A stretch of DNA of 64,000 bases, from assembly GCF_002794355.1 (NCBI RefSeq), contig NZ_PGOI01000007.1, positions 676,208-740,207 of the forward strand, written 5' to 3'. Below the pieces are notes generated by a model that ran no database searches, was not told the origin of the DNA, and saw only the letters and a program-made list of their open reading frames with translations. The position numbers were made by a program, and so were the translations under genes. Below are positions 49,480 to 59,019 of the stretch, one piece after another; position 1 is the stretch's first letter, and each line of letters begins with the position of its first letter. This DNA comes from Pseudorhodobacter sp. MZDSW-24AT. Lineage in GTDB: Bacteria > Pseudomonadota > Alphaproteobacteria > Rhodobacterales > Rhodobacteraceae.

Positions 49480-50982
49480 TTATAGGAAGGCCGTTTCCTC
49501 AAAGCTGCGCAACTTCCGGCTGTGGATGCGCTCGATGGGCATCAACCGCAGGCGCTCCATCGCGCGGATGCCGATTTGCAGGTGACGGCTGACTTGGGTC
49601 TTGTAGAAATCGCTGGCCATGCCCGGAAGCTTGAGTTCGCCGTGCAAAGGCTTGTCTGAGACGCAGAGCAAGGTCCCGTAAGGCACCCGAAAACGGAAAC
49701 CGTTGGCGGCGATGGTGGCGCTTTCCATGTCCAGCGCGATGGCGCGGGATTGCGACAGGCGTTTGACCGGGCCGGATTGATCTCGCAACTCCCAGTTGCG
49801 GTTGTCGATGGTGGCCACGGTGCCGGTGCGCATAATCCGTTTCAGTTCATAGCCTTCCAGCTGCGTGACCTCGGCCACCGCTTCTTGCAGGGCGATCTGG
49901 ATTTCAGCCAAGGCCGGAATGGGAACCCAGACCGGCAGGTCGTCGTCCAGCACGTGGTCTTCGCGCAAATACGCGTGGGCAAGGCAGAAATCGCCCAGAG
50001 ATTGCGAATTGCGCAGGCCCGCGCAGTGGCCGACCATCAGCCACGCATGAGGGCGCAGCACCGCGATGTGGTCGGTGGCGGTTTTCGCATTGGACGGGCC
50101 CACGCCGATGTTCACCAAGGTGATGCCTTGCCCGTCGGCACGCTTCAGGTGGTAGGTGGGCATTTGCGGGAGCTTGGCGACCGGGTGCAGCACCCCGTCT
50201 GCGGCGGTGATGATCTGGTTCCCGGTCGCCACGAAGGCGGTGTAGCCCTGTGCCGGATCGGCCAGCATCTTGCGGGCATAAGCCTCGAATTCGTCGACAT
50301 AAAACTGGTAGTTGGTGAAAAGCACGTGGTTCTGGAAGTGCTGCGGATCGGTGGCGGTGTAATGGGCCAGCCGGGCCAGCGAGTAATCGACGCGCTGCGC
50401 GGTGAAGGGCGCGAGTGGCATGGAGCCATCCGGATTTTCGGTGCGCTGCCCGTTCACGATGTCATCATTGGTGGTGGCCAGATCGGGCACGTCAAACACG
50501 TCGCGCAAACTGAATTCGAGCACGCCTTCTTGCGGAACCGACACCGCCGGGTTGCCCGCAACGGCAAAGTGCACCGGAATCGGGGTTTCCGATGGCCCGA
50601 TCTGCACGGGGACGCCATGGTTTTCCATCAGCAGAGTCAGCTGTTGAATCAAGTAGTTACGAAACAGATCGGGGCGGGTGACGGTGGTGGCATAGGTGCC
50701 GGGACCCGCGACATGGCCGAAAGCGAGCCGGGAATCGGCCTTGGTGTGGCTGGCCACACGCAGGCGGATTTCGGGGTAAAAGGCGCGGATCCGGGTGTCG
50801 GGCTTGCCCTTGGTGACCGTGGCGCTGAAATGATCCGCCAGATAGGCCGTGGCTTTGAAGTAAAGCTCTTCGAGCCGGTCGACGGCGGCGGCGGCATCGG
50901 TAAACTCTTGCGCGGCGGGCAGATCTGGCGTTTTGGGGGCGGAACCGTCTTGCATAACATCTCTCGTCAAATGATCCGGCAT
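49480..50982 (-). CDS. amn: AMP nucleosidase
   Basis: 500 residues, near the E. coli Amn length (484). N-terminal AMN domain, then a purine nucleoside phosphorylase-like domain with NIGVGPSNAKTATDHIAVLRPHAWLMVGHCAG, DDLPVWVPIPALAEIQIAL and the ending ALDMESATIAANGFRFRVPYGTLLCVSDKP. It cleaves AMP to adenine and ribose-5-phosphate. A start at MQDGSAPKTPDL, 9 codons later, is also possible. Alone; no operon partners within 100 bp. Confidence 0.94.
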   Translation of the reverse strand: MPDHLTRDVMQDGSAPKTPDLPAAQEFTDAAAAVDRLEELYFKATAYLADHFSATVTKGKPDTRIRAFYPEIRLRVASHTKADSRLAFGHVAGPGTYATTVTRPDLFRNYLIQQLTLLMENHGVPVQIGPSETPIPVHFAVAGNPAVSVPQEGVLEFSLRDVFDVPDLATTNDDIVNGQRTENPDGSMPLAPFTAQRVDYSLARLAHYTATDPQHFQNHVLFTNYQFYVDEFEAYARKMLADPAQGYTAFVATGNQIITAADGVLHPVAKLPQMPTYHLKRADGQGITLVNIGVGPSNAKTATDHIAVLRPHAWLMVGHCAGLRNSQSLGDFCLAHAYLREDHVLDDDLPVWVPIPALAEIQIALQEAVAEVTQLEGYELKRIMRTGTVATIDNRNWELRDQSGPVKRLSQSRAIALDMESATIAANGFRFRVPYGTLLCVSDKPLHGELKLPGMASDFYKTQVSRHLQIGIRAMERLRLMPIERIHSRKLRSFEETAFL

Positions 50983-51159
50983 ATAAGCCGAAACCGGGGG
51001 TGTCGTGCAAGTGAAGCCTTGGTGACAGGCGGCAAACCGGGAAAAACCCCGCGCGGGCAGGGTCTGCGGCGCGTCGGGTTTGCGTCTGGTTTGCGTATGG
51101 CAAACGTCATGCTGTTGCGGCGTGCCGCGCGCACGGGAAAGCCGAAGGGCCGGCCCGCC

Positions 51160-51195
51160 CGATTGCCCGCCCCGTTGCCCGACCGATTGCCCGTC
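51160..51195. repeat. Three tandem 12-bp units between amn and pyrF
   Basis: Units CGATTGCCCGCC, CCGTTGCCCGAC, CGATTGCCCGTC in direct succession, downstream of the pyrF stop. Function unknown. Confidence 0.6.
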
Positions 51196-51213
51196 GGGCT
51201 GTGAGTGTCGGTG

Positions 51214-51909
51214 TCAGCGCGGGGGCAGTTCGGCCAGCACGCGGCGTGCGGCTTCGGCTGGGTCGGCGGCTTGCCAGACCGGGCGGCCGACGACGATGTG
51301 ATCGGCTCCGTCGGCAATGGCCTGTGCAGGGGTGGCGATGCGTTTCTGATCGCCCGCGGCACTGCCCGTGGGGCGCACGCCGGGGGTGACGATCAGCTTG
51401 CCCATGGCTTCGGGCAGGGCGCGGATGGCCGCGGCCTCTTGCGGGCTGGCGATGACTCCATCGGCGCCCGCGGCCAAGGCCCGCGCGGCGCGTTCGAGCG
51501 TGAGGGCGTGGATGTCCCCCGGCTTGATGCAGTTGTCGTCCAGATCGTTGCGGTCGAGCGAGGTGAGGATCGTCACCGCCAAGATCTTCAGATCGGTGCC
51601 GCCTTTGCCTTCTTGTGCGGCGCGCACCACCTGCGGGTCGCCATGCACGGTCAGAAAGTCGAGGTTATATTGCGCAATGCCGCGCACCGCAGCCTCGACC
51701 GTGGCGCCGATGTCGAACAGCTTCATGTCCAGAAAGATGCGTTTGCCCTGTTCCTGTTTCAGTTCATTCGCCAAGGCAAAGCCGCCGCCCGTCAGCATGC
51801 CAAGGCCGATCTTGTAGAAGCTGGCGGCATCCCCGATGCGGGCCGCAAGGTCCAAGCCTTGCACAACATTCGGCACATCAAGCGCCACGATCAGGCGATC
51901 ATCGGACAT
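51214..51909 (-). CDS. pyrF: Orotidine 5'-phosphate decarboxylase
   Basis: 231 residues, TIM barrel. Catalytic Lys/Asp cluster in RIFLDMKLFDIGATVEAAV, with DRLIVALDVPN at the N-terminus and the phosphate-binding end GADHIVVGRPVWQAADP. It decarboxylates OMP to UMP, the last step of pyrimidine synthesis. Divergent from the ROK kinase gene across 86 bp. Confidence 0.96.
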   Translation of the reverse strand: MSDDRLIVALDVPNVVQGLDLAARIGDAASFYKIGLGMLTGGGFALANELKQEQGKRIFLDMKLFDIGATVEAAVRGIAQYNLDFLTVHGDPQVVRAAQEGKGGTDLKILAVTILTSLDRNDLDDNCIKPGDIHALTLERAARALAAGADGVIASPQEAAAIRALPEAMGKLIVTPGVRPTGSAAGDQKRIATPAQAIADGADHIVVGRPVWQAADPAEAARRVLAELPPR

Positions 51910-51995
51910 GGGCGGCTCCTTTGCTGAGTGCCAAGCGTCTTGCGGTGAGGGGCAAGTGGTGTCAAGCCATAGGCCGAAGGAATTGGAGGAACGCG

Positions 51996-52874
51996 ATGAT
52001 CCTGTGCTTTGACATCGGGGGTTCGCGGATCAAGGCAGCGCTTGCAGAGGGCGATGGCCTGACCCCTTTGGGCGATTGTCCGACACCGGTCGCGGATTTC
52101 GCGGCGTTTCTGGCCGCGCTTGCGGGCTTTGCCGAGAACCGCGCGGTGCGCGGGGTTGCCATCTCGATCGCCGGGGTGATTGCGCCGGAAACCGGGCGGA
52201 TCAAGGTGGCCAATATTCCCTGCGCGGATGGGCGGGTGCTGTCAGACGCGATTTCCGACGCGCTGAAGGTGCCGGTTCTGTTGTTGAACGATGCGGATTG
52301 TTTTGCCTTGGCCGAGCAGCGGCAGGGCGCCGGTCGGGGGCATCGCAATGTGTTCGGGGTTATCCTTGGCACCGGGGTTGGCGGTGGGCTGGTGATGGAC
52401 GGGCGGCTGGTGCAAGGCGCCGGAGGCTATGCGGGGGAATGGGGGCATGGGCCGGTGCTGGCCGCGCCGTGGGATTTGCCCTGCGGCTGCGGGCAGAAGG
52501 GCTGTGTGGATGCGGTCTGCGGGGCGCGCGGGATGGAAAAGCTGCACCAAGGCTTGCACGGTGTTTCGGCGCCTTCGACCGTGATCCTGGCGGATTGGCA
52601 GAAAGGGCAGGCCGAGGCCGTGCGGACGGTGGCGCTGTGGCTGGATTTGATCACGCCGCCGCTTGCCTTGGTGATGAATGTGGTGGGCGCCTCTGTGGTG
52701 CCGGTGGGGGGCGGGCTGTCAAATGTGCCGGCCTTGCTGACCGCCTTGGATCAGCGCCTGCGCGCGGCGATCTTGCGGCCCACCGATGTTCCTTTGATCG
52801 TGGCCGCGCAATGTCGCCCTGAACCGGGGTTGATTGGCGCGGCGGAAGCTGGGCGGGAGGCCTTTGGGCAATGA
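51996..52874 (+). CDS. ROK family sugar kinase (N-acetylglucosamine/glucokinase type)
   Basis: 292 residues from ATG 51996 behind TTGGAGGA. ATP-binding DIGGSRIKAAL, phosphate loop LGTGVGGGLV, EWGHGPV (ExGH) and the zinc motif CGCGQKGCVDAVCG, where the usual Glu after CxxC is Asp. Likely phosphorylates a hexose or amino sugar. The substrate cannot be read from sequence. It overlaps cutC by ATGA, a pairing also seen in other alphaproteobacteria. Confidence 0.88.
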   Translation: MILCFDIGGSRIKAALAEGDGLTPLGDCPTPVADFAAFLAALAGFAENRAVRGVAISIAGVIAPETGRIKVANIPCADGRVLSDAISDALKVPVLLLNDADCFALAEQRQGAGRGHRNVFGVILGTGVGGGLVMDGRLVQGAGGYAGEWGHGPVLAAPWDLPCGCGQKGCVDAVCGARGMEKLHQGLHGVSAPSTVILADWQKGQAEAVRTVALWLDLITPPLALVMNVVGASVVPVGGGLSNVPALLTALDQRLRAAILRPTDVPLIVAAQCRPEPGLIGAAEAGREAFGQ

Positions 52875-53596
52875 GCACGCTGATCGAAGTCTGCGTCGAC
52901 ACCACCGAGGGTTTGGCCGAGGCCATCCGATGCGGGGCAGGGCGGATCGAACTGTGTTCCGCGCTGGATCTGGGCGGGCTGACGCCTTCGGTCGGCCTGA
53001 TGCGCCGCGCGGCGGGGGCGGGGGTGCCGATCTATGCGATGATCCGGCCGCGTCCGGGTGGGTTCGTCTGGTCGCCCGATGAGATCGCAGTGATGGAAGC
53101 CGATATCGGGGCGGCCTTTGCCGCCGGGATGCAAGGCGTGGTTCTGGGGGCCAGTCGGCCAGACGGGCGGTTGGACACGGATGTGTTGGGGCTGATGGTG
53201 GGGCGCGCCAAGCGCTTGGGCCTGACGCTGAACCGCTGCTTCGATCTGGTGCCGGACCCTGCCGAGGCCTTGGAACAGGCGATCGCGCTGGGCTTTCATC
53301 GGGTGCTGACCAGCGGCGGCGCGCGCACGGCGGCAGAGGGGGCGCAGCGCTTGGCGGATCTGACCGCGCAGGCGCGCGGACGCATCATCGTGATGCCGGG
53401 ATCGGGCATCCGGGCAGAGACGCTTGGGGCCTTGGAGGGGATTCCCTTGCGGGAGGTGCATGCGTCTTGCTCCGCGCCGGTCATCGATTCGGGGCCGGTG
53501 GTGGACTTTGGCTTTGCCGCCCGCATCGGGCGGCGCACCGATGGGGCACGGCTGCGCGATTTGCGCGTGGCCTTGGCCGACCGCGCGGCATCCTGA
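52871..53596 (+). CDS. cutC: Copper homeostasis protein CutC
   Basis: 241 residues, TIM-barrel. Starts STLIEVCVDTTEGLAEAIRCGAGRIELCSAL and carries the family blocks GGLTPSVGLM, VPIYAMIRPRPGGFVWS and RVLTSGGARTAAEGAQRL. E. coli CutC affects copper tolerance, though its biochemical role is debated. Coupled to the ROK kinase gene. A sugar-related enzymatic role is equally likely in this context. Confidence 0.92.
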   Translation: MSTLIEVCVDTTEGLAEAIRCGAGRIELCSALDLGGLTPSVGLMRRAAGAGVPIYAMIRPRPGGFVWSPDEIAVMEADIGAAFAAGMQGVVLGASRPDGRLDTDVLGLMVGRAKRLGLTLNRCFDLVPDPAEALEQAIALGFHRVLTSGGARTAAEGAQRLADLTAQARGRIIVMPGSGIRAETLGALEGIPLREVHASCSAPVIDSGPVVDFGFAARIGRRTDGARLRDLRVALADRAAS

Positions 53597-53694
53597 GGGC
53601 GAAGGCTTGACGCCCTGACCCGAAACGCCGAGTCTTTTGCACAAGACCGGGCCCGGCAGACAGGGTTTGGCACATCGGGCGAAGCGAGGCAGAG

Positions 53695-54468
53695 ATGGAT
53701 TTCACCGTAACCTTTGACCGCCCTGCGGAGGGGCCGCGCGCGGGCCCGTTGACGGTGGGGTGGTTCCTGACCTCGGACAAGGGGGCGGTGCTTTATGACC
53801 CTCCCGAACGCATCCTGTTTCGGCAAACCAACAAGGCGCATGCCAAGAGCGCCAGCCGCTGCCCCGCCGTGATCCAGCTGGAAAGCCGGTATTTCATGGT
53901 GAAATGCCCGTTCGACATTCACATCGGCTTTCGGCGCGATGACAAGGGCCGGGCGCAGCTGATCAACCGTCTGGGCAGCGCCAGCCCGGTGCGCGGCAAC
54001 AAGCTGGCCGATCTGCTGACGCTGGTGAATGAGGCGGAGTGGCGCTATCACGACCGGCCGACGATCCAGCTGATGCTGCCCTATTGCTTTGTCGCGGATG
54101 AGATGTGCTACATTTCGCAGCTGGGCCCTTTTGCGCATTATCGCAAGGACCCTTTGCCCGGCACCCTGTTTGGCGGGCGCTTTCCGCTGAACGTCTGGCC
54201 GCGCCCCTTGATGTGGGCCTTTGAATGGCATGAGCCGGAAAAGGACATCGTGCTGAGACGCGGCGAGCCGCTGTTTTACTGTCAGTTCGAAGGCGATGAT
54301 CCCAGCCGGGCGGTGCAGCTGGTGGAGGCCGAGCGCACGCCCGAGTTGCAGGCCTATCTGGAAAAGATCGGCGGCGTGGTGAATTACGTGAACCAGACGT
54401 TCGGTCTGTTCAAGGCGGCCGAGGCGATGCGCCCGGCCAAGTTGCTGACGCCGAAGGTGCGGGAATGA
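53695..54468 (+). CDS. Conserved hypothetical protein
   Basis: 257 residues, no signal peptide or membrane helix, rich in aromatic residues (YFMVKCPFDIHIGFRRDD, FGGRFPLNVWPRPLMWAFEW). Several Cys (CPA, CPF, CFV, CYI, CQF) and an even domain length of about 250. No family recognised. It is coupled to the TolB-like gene by ATGA overlap, so the two probably function together. Codon use fits its neighbours. Confidence 0.65.
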   Translation: MDFTVTFDRPAEGPRAGPLTVGWFLTSDKGAVLYDPPERILFRQTNKAHAKSASRCPAVIQLESRYFMVKCPFDIHIGFRRDDKGRAQLINRLGSASPVRGNKLADLLTLVNEAEWRYHDRPTIQLMLPYCFVADEMCYISQLGPFAHYRKDPLPGTLFGGRFPLNVWPRPLMWAFEWHEPEKDIVLRRGEPLFYCQFEGDDPSRAVQLVEAERTPELQAYLEKIGGVVNYVNQTFGLFKAAEAMRPAKLLTPKVRE

Positions 54469-55298
54469 GATCTTCGCTGGAGATCTGGGACATGGCGCGG
54501 GGCGAGGCCCGCGTGGTTTTGCAAAGCGACCGCCTGATCGAAGCGCCCAACTGGTCGCCCTGTGGCCGCTTTCTTGTGGTGAACGGAGAGGGCGGGCTGT
54601 TCCGGGTGCCGCTGGAGGCGCCTGCCTTGCTGCCGGTGGATCTGGACGGCGTGGGGCGGTTGAACAATGACCACGGCATCTCGCCGGATGGCAAGACATG
54701 GGTGATTTCCAGCCATCAGCGGGGTGTGGGGTCTGAGATCTATCTGGTGGCGGCGGGCGGTGGTGTGCCGCGCCGGGTGTCCCCCGAAGCGCCCAGCTGG
54801 TGGCACGGCTGGTCCCCCGACGGCGCGACGCTGGCCTATGTTGCGGCGCGGGGCGGGTCGCGGGTGATCGATGTTTACACGCTGCCGGTGCAGGGCGGGG
54901 CAGAGACGCGCCTGACCTTTGGCGAGGGGCATTGCGATGGCCCCGATTACAGCCCGGATGGCCGCAGGATCTATTACAACTGTGACCGTGACGGGCATGC
55001 GCAGATCTGGGTGATGGGGGCCGATGGGGCCGATCAGCGCAAGCTGTTTGCCGATGACTGCGTGAACTGGTTCCCGCATCCGTCGCCTTGCGGGCGGCAT
55101 GTGATTTATCTGGCCTATCCGCCGGGCACGCTTGGGCATCCCGCCGACCTTCCGGTGGCGATCTGCCGGATGGACCCGGACGGGCGCAACCGGCAGCGGC
55201 TGGTGGCATTCAACGGCGGGCAAGGCAGCATGAATGTGCCCAACTGGGCGCCCGATGGGCAGGCCTTTGCCTTTGTCCGCTATGCCCTGCCGGAATAG
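54465..55298 (+). CDS. TolB-like beta-propeller protein
   Basis: 277 residues. Repeating beta-propeller blades with SPDG-type turns: ISPDGKTWVISS, WSPDGATLAYVAAR, YSPDGRRIYYN, WAPDGQAFAFVRY. That gives about five to six WD40/PD40-like repeats, as in TolB C-terminal domains, but there is no Tol operon or lipoprotein-like signal. Likely cytoplasmic sensor or scaffold. Coupled to the hypothetical gene before it (ATGA). Confidence 0.8.
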   Translation: MRSSLEIWDMARGEARVVLQSDRLIEAPNWSPCGRFLVVNGEGGLFRVPLEAPALLPVDLDGVGRLNNDHGISPDGKTWVISSHQRGVGSEIYLVAAGGGVPRRVSPEAPSWWHGWSPDGATLAYVAARGGSRVIDVYTLPVQGGAETRLTFGEGHCDGPDYSPDGRRIYYNCDRDGHAQIWVMGADGADQRKLFADDCVNWFPHPSPCGRHVIYLAYPPGTLGHPADLPVAICRMDPDGRNRQRLVAFNGGQGSMNVPNWAPDGQAFAFVRYALPE

Positions 55299-55308
55299 GC
55301 GCGGACGT

Positions 55309-55353
55309 CAGATCACGGGGTTTCAGATCACAGGGCTTCAGATCACGGGGCCT
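55309..55353. repeat. Tandem 15-bp repeat carrying three in-frame stops
   Basis: Units CAGATCACGGGGTTT, CAGATCACAGGGCTT and CAGATCACGGGGCCT. On the minus strand each unit ends in GTGATCTGA, so the downstream end of the 139-residue gene is followed by two more copies of its own final PVI-stop. Between the convergent gene pair. Confidence 0.8.
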
Positions 55354-55757
55354 TCCGACTTCAGCGGGGGCGGTGTGGTCACCGACCCATCCTGCGCCCA
55401 GACCGAAACATGGCGCGGATCGCCCCAGACCGAAACATGCACCTCTGGCCCATAGCCCGGGGCCGTCAGATGCTCGGGGGTGAGCCCCACGATGCGCACG
55501 CGCAAGAGTTCGTTCCGCTCGACCGCGGGCGCGATCAGCGCGCTGGCCTTTGGGCCAAGGGCGCCGACCAGAACGGTGATCTGGCGCGGGATAAAGCCCA
55601 GAAAGCGCCGGTTCAGCCGCGCGAAAACGCCGATGCGGCCATCTGGCAACTGATGCAATTCGGCTTCGCTGCCAATCGACAGCCCGGTGCGCGCGACATT
55701 CACCGCGATGTCATGCACGGCCGCCTTGTGGATCAGGGGTTGCAACAGATCATACAT
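55338..55757 (-). CDS. Conserved hypothetical protein
   Basis: 139 residues starting MYDLLQPLIHKAAVHDIAVN. Central part (SEAELHQLPDGRIGVFARLNRRFLGF, VRIVGLTPEHLTA) looks like a small beta-rich domain; no signal peptide or membrane segment. The C-terminus ends in a tandem DNA repeat (see 55309-55353). No family recognised. Convergent with the TolB-like gene; divergent from clpB with a 367-bp gap. Confidence 0.55.
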   Translation of the reverse strand: MYDLLQPLIHKAAVHDIAVNVARTGLSIGSEAELHQLPDGRIGVFARLNRRFLGFIPRQITVLVGALGPKASALIAPAVERNELLRVRIVGLTPEHLTAPGYGPEVHVSVWGDPRHVSVWAQDGSVTTPPPLKSEGPVI

Positions 55758-56124
55758 GAGTGGCCCTTTCGCGGCAGGGGCGATCCGGCTGCTCGGCCGC
55801 TCGCCCGTTCTTTGGCGCGACTGTCGGTGCTCTGCTGCCCTGCCGCAACCCGTGGCCTTGTGTCACGGCGCGGCGAGGCCTGATCTCGCCGATCACCGGC
55901 GGATGGGTCGGCGGATTCCTTCCAAAACCGGCGGGCATGGGCCGTGTGCGGCGCGCTTTCAGGTTGACGCGCCGGGTTTGCCCGCGGCCCGCAAGGGAAT
56001 CTGCCCGGCAGGCTTGTGGCAATCTTGCATCAAGTCCTGTGGCATCCCATCTTTGCCCTGAGGCCGAGGCTCTGCGTGCCAAGATTGGGCGCGGACAAGC
56101 GGTGCTAGCAAAGGAGAATGACCG
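55758..56124. other. 367-bp intergenic region upstream of clpB
   Basis: No coding region supported; frames here overlap each other without family resemblance. It carries the clpB promoter (heat-shock type element at 56024-56052) and a ribosome site AAAGGAG a few bases before the clpB ATG. Confidence 0.5.
56024..56052 (+). promoter_or_regulatory. Candidate sigma-32 (RpoH) promoter of clpB
   Basis: CTTGCA at 56024-56029 (-35), a 17-base spacer, and CCATCT at 56047-56052 (-10), resembling the alphaproteobacterial RpoH pattern CTTG-N17-CCxxAT. It lies about 70 bp before clpB, a classical heat-shock gene. Confidence 0.55.
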
Positions 56125-58737
56125 ATGAACCTGGAAAAGTTCACGGAACGGTCGCGCGGGTTCCTTCAGGCCGCGCAAACCATCGCGATGCGCGAAAGCC
56201 ATCAGCGGTTGACGGCAGAGCATCTGCTGAAAGCGATCATGGACGATGATCAGGGCATGGCCGCCAATCTGATCCGCCGCGCCGGGGGGGAGCCGAGCCG
56301 GGTGACGGAGGCGGTTGACGCCGCCCTGAAGAAGCTGCCCCGCGTGTCGGGGGACGCGCAGCCCTTTACCGACTCGTCGCTTGTGAAGGTGCTGGACGAG
56401 GCCGAGACGCTTGCCAAGAAGGCCGGGGACAGTTTCGTGCCGGTGGAGCGTATCCTGATGGCTTTTGCCATGGTGCCGGGGGCGGCCAAGGCCTGTCTGG
56501 ATGCGGGTGCCGTGACGCCCCAAAAGCTGAATGCCGCGATCAACGACATCCGCAAAGGCCGCACCGCCGACACGGCGAGTGCCGAGCAAGGGTATGATGC
56601 GTTGAAGAAATACGCGCGTGACCTGACCGAAGCCGCTGCCGAAGGCAAGATTGACCCGATCATCGGGCGTGATGAGGAAATTCGCCGCGCCATGCAGGTG
56701 CTGTCGCGCCGCACCAAGAACAACCCGGTCTTGATCGGGGAGCCCGGTGTCGGGAAAACGGCGATTGCCGAAGGTCTGGCGCTGCGCATCGTGGACGGGG
56801 ATGTGCCGGAATCGCTGCGGGACAAGAAGCTGATGGCGTTGGACATGGGCGCGCTGATCGCGGGGGCCAAGTATCGTGGCGAGTTTGAAGAGCGGTTGAA
56901 GGCCGTGCTCAACGAAGTCACCGCGGCCGAGGGCGAGATCATCCTGTTCATCGACGAGATGCACACGCTTGTCGGCGCTGGGAAATCCGATGGCGCGATG
57001 GACGCGGCCAATCTGATCAAGCCCGCGCTGGCGCGGGGTGAGTTGCATTGCGTGGGGGCCACCACGCTCGACGAGTATCGCAAGTATGTGGAGAAAGACG
57101 CCGCCCTTGCCCGGCGCTTTCAGCCCGTGATGGTCAGCGAACCCACGGTGGAAGACACGATCAGCATTCTGCGCGGGATCAAGGAGAAGTATGAGCTTCA
57201 CCACGGCGTGCGGATTTCGGACAGTGCCTTGGTGGCGGCGGCGACCCTGTCGCACCGCTATATCACCGACCGTTTCCTGCCTGACAAGGCGATCGACCTT
57301 GTGGACGAAGCCGCCAGCCGCTTGCGGATGGAGGTGGACAGCAAGCCCGAGGAGCTGGACCAGCTGGACCGGCAGATCCTGCAGCTGCAGATCGAGGCGG
57401 AGGCGCTGAAGAAAGAGGATGACGCCGCCAGCCGCGACCGGCTTGACCGGCTGGAGAAAGAGCTGGCCGATCTGAAAGAGCAGTCTGACGCCATGACCGC
57501 CAAGTGGCAGGCCGAGCGGGATTCGCTTGAGGCCGCGCGGGATCTCAAGGAGCAGCTGGATCGGGCGCGGGCCGAGTTGGAGCAGGCCAAGCGCGATGGC
57601 GATTTCGCCAAGGCGGGCGAGCTGCAATATGGCCGGATTCCGGGGCTGGAAAAGGCGTTGGCCGAGGCCGAGGCGCGGGAAGGTGACGCGCTTGTGGCCG
57701 AGGCGGTGCGCCCGGAGCAGATCGCCGAGGTGGTGGAGCGCTGGACGGGGATTCCCACCACGAAGATGCTGGAAGGCGAGCGGGAGAAACTGCTGCGCAT
57801 GGAGGCAGAGCTGGGCAAGCGCGTGGTGGGCCAGCACGCGGCGCTGGTTGCCGTGGCCAATGCCGTGCGCCGGGCGCGGGCGGGGTTGAACGACGAGAAC
57901 CGGCCGCTGGGGTCTTTCCTGTTCCTTGGCCCCACCGGCGTGGGCAAGACCGAGCTGACCAAGGCGGTGGCGGAGTATCTGTTCGACGATGACACCGCCA
58001 TGGTGCGGATCGACATGTCCGAGTTCATGGAAAAGCATTCGGTGGCGCGGCTGATCGGGGCGCCTCCGGGCTATGTCGGCTATGATGAGGGCGGCGTGCT
58101 GACCGAGGCGGTGCGGCGCAGGCCCTATCAGGTGGTGCTGTTCGACGAGGTGGAAAAGGCGCATCCCGATGTGTTCAACGTGCTGCTTCAGGTGCTGGAT
58201 GATGGGGTGCTGACCGATGGTCAGGGCCGCACGGTGGACTTCAAGCAGACGCTGATCGTGCTGACCTCGAACCTTGGGGCGCGGGCCTTGTCGGAGCTGC
58301 CGGAAGGGGCGGATCAGGGGGCCGCGCGCGCCGAGGTGATGGAGGCGGTGCGCCAGCACTTCCGGCCGGAGTTCCTGAACCGGCTGGATGAGCAGGTGAT
58401 CTTCGACCGGCTGAACCGCGCCGATATGGCGGGGATCGTGCTGATCCAGATGAAGCGGCTGGAGAAGCGGCTGGCCGGGCGGAAGATCACGCTGGAGCTG
58501 GACGATGCCGCGCGGGCCTGGCTCGCGGAGGAAGGCTATGACCCGGTGTTCGGGGCGCGGCCTTTGAAGCGGGTCATCCAGCGGCACCTGCAGGACCCGC
58601 TGGCCGAGATGATCCTGGCGGGCGAGGTTCTGGATGGGGCCACGGTCCGGGTTGGGGCGGGGCCGGAGGGGCTGATCATCGGGGACCGGGTGTCGGCCAG
58701 CCGCCGCGCCCGCCCGGTGGAGGCCGTGGTCCACTGA
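56125..58737 (+). CDS. clpB: ATP-dependent chaperone ClpB
   Basis: 870 residues, full length. Clp N-domain (about 1-145), first AAA+ domain with Walker A GEPGVGKT, a long coiled-coil middle domain (about 400-520, heptads [20 protein letters not shown]), and a second AAA+ domain with GPTGVGKT and [12 protein letters not shown]. It disaggregates proteins with DnaK. Preceded by a heat-shock type promoter and followed by a strong terminator. Confidence 0.97.
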   Translation: MNLEKFTERSRGFLQAAQTIAMRESHQRLTAEHLLKAIMDDDQGMAANLIRRAGGEPSRVTEAVDAALKKLPRVSGDAQPFTDSSLVKVLDEAETLAKKAGDSFVPVERILMAFAMVPGAAKACLDAGAVTPQKLNAAINDIRKGRTADTASAEQGYDALKKYARDLTEAAAEGKIDPIIGRDEEIRRAMQVLSRRTKNNPVLIGEPGVGKTAIAEGLALRIVDGDVPESLRDKKLMALDMGALIAGAKYRGEFEERLKAVLNEVTAAEGEIILFIDEMHTLVGAGKSDGAMDAANLIKPALARGELHCVGATTLDEYRKYVEKDAALARRFQPVMVSEPTVEDTISILRGIKEKYELHHGVRISDSALVAAATLSHRYITDRFLPDKAIDLVDEAASRLRMEVDSKPEELDQLDRQILQLQIEAEALKKEDDAASRDRLDRLEKELADLKEQSDAMTAKWQAERDSLEAARDLKEQLDRARAELEQAKRDGDFAKAGELQYGRIPGLEKALAEAEAREGDALVAEAVRPEQIAEVVERWTGIPTTKMLEGEREKLLRMEAELGKRVVGQHAALVAVANAVRRARAGLNDENRPLGSFLFLGPTGVGKTELTKAVAEYLFDDDTAMVRIDMSEFMEKHSVARLIGAPPGYVGYDEGGVLTEAVRRRPYQVVLFDEVEKAHPDVFNVLLQVLDDGVLTDGQGRTVDFKQTLIVLTSNLGARALSELPEGADQGAARAEVMEAVRQHFRPEFLNRLDEQVIFDRLNRADMAGIVLIQMKRLEKRLAGRKITLELDDAARAWLAEEGYDPVFGARPLKRVIQRHLQDPLAEMILAGEVLDGATVRVGAGPEGLIIGDRVSASRRARPVEAVVH

Positions 58738-58769
58738 CCCGACCCTGCCCGGGGTCGCACAGACTTCCC

Positions 58770-58810
58770 ACACCTTCCCCCTGTGTTACAGGGGGGAGGT
58801 GTTTTTGTTT
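58770..58810 (+). terminator. Intrinsic terminator of clpB
   Basis: Stem ACACCTTCCCCCTGT / ACAGGGGGGAGGTGT with a three-base loop followed by TTTTGTTTT, 32 bases after the clpB stop. The two arms contain a G.T/mismatch at one position. Confidence 0.85.
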
Positions 58811-58908
58811 TCAAGGGGTTAGGGGTGTGGGATTCAGGAGTTGTTAAGGTTTGGGGGGTGTGGGAGGGGTGTGTGGGTGGGAGGGTTTGGTGCGGGTGGA
58901 TGTGTGGG

Positions 58909-58931
58909 AGGGTGGGTGAATCACCCACCCT
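58909..58931. repeat. REP-like perfect palindrome
   Basis: AGGGTGGGTGA-A-TCACCCACCCT, 11-bp arms, in a G/T-rich stretch (58836-58910) of strongly asymmetric composition. Followed by GCGGTTGGCGGGATTAACCT, which recurs in altered form after higA at 59301-59320. Confidence 0.75.
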
Positions 58932-59019
58932 ACAGGGGCGGTTGGCGGGATTAACCTCGCCTTACGAATGTCTTGCATAGGGTGGGAAAGGGCACTCAGA
59001 TGGGGAGAGGAGGATCGCC

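Noticed and set aside
55750..58773. 1007-residue open frame antisense to clpB
   Set aside because: Codon-bias shadow; clpB on the other strand has complete AAA+ motifs.
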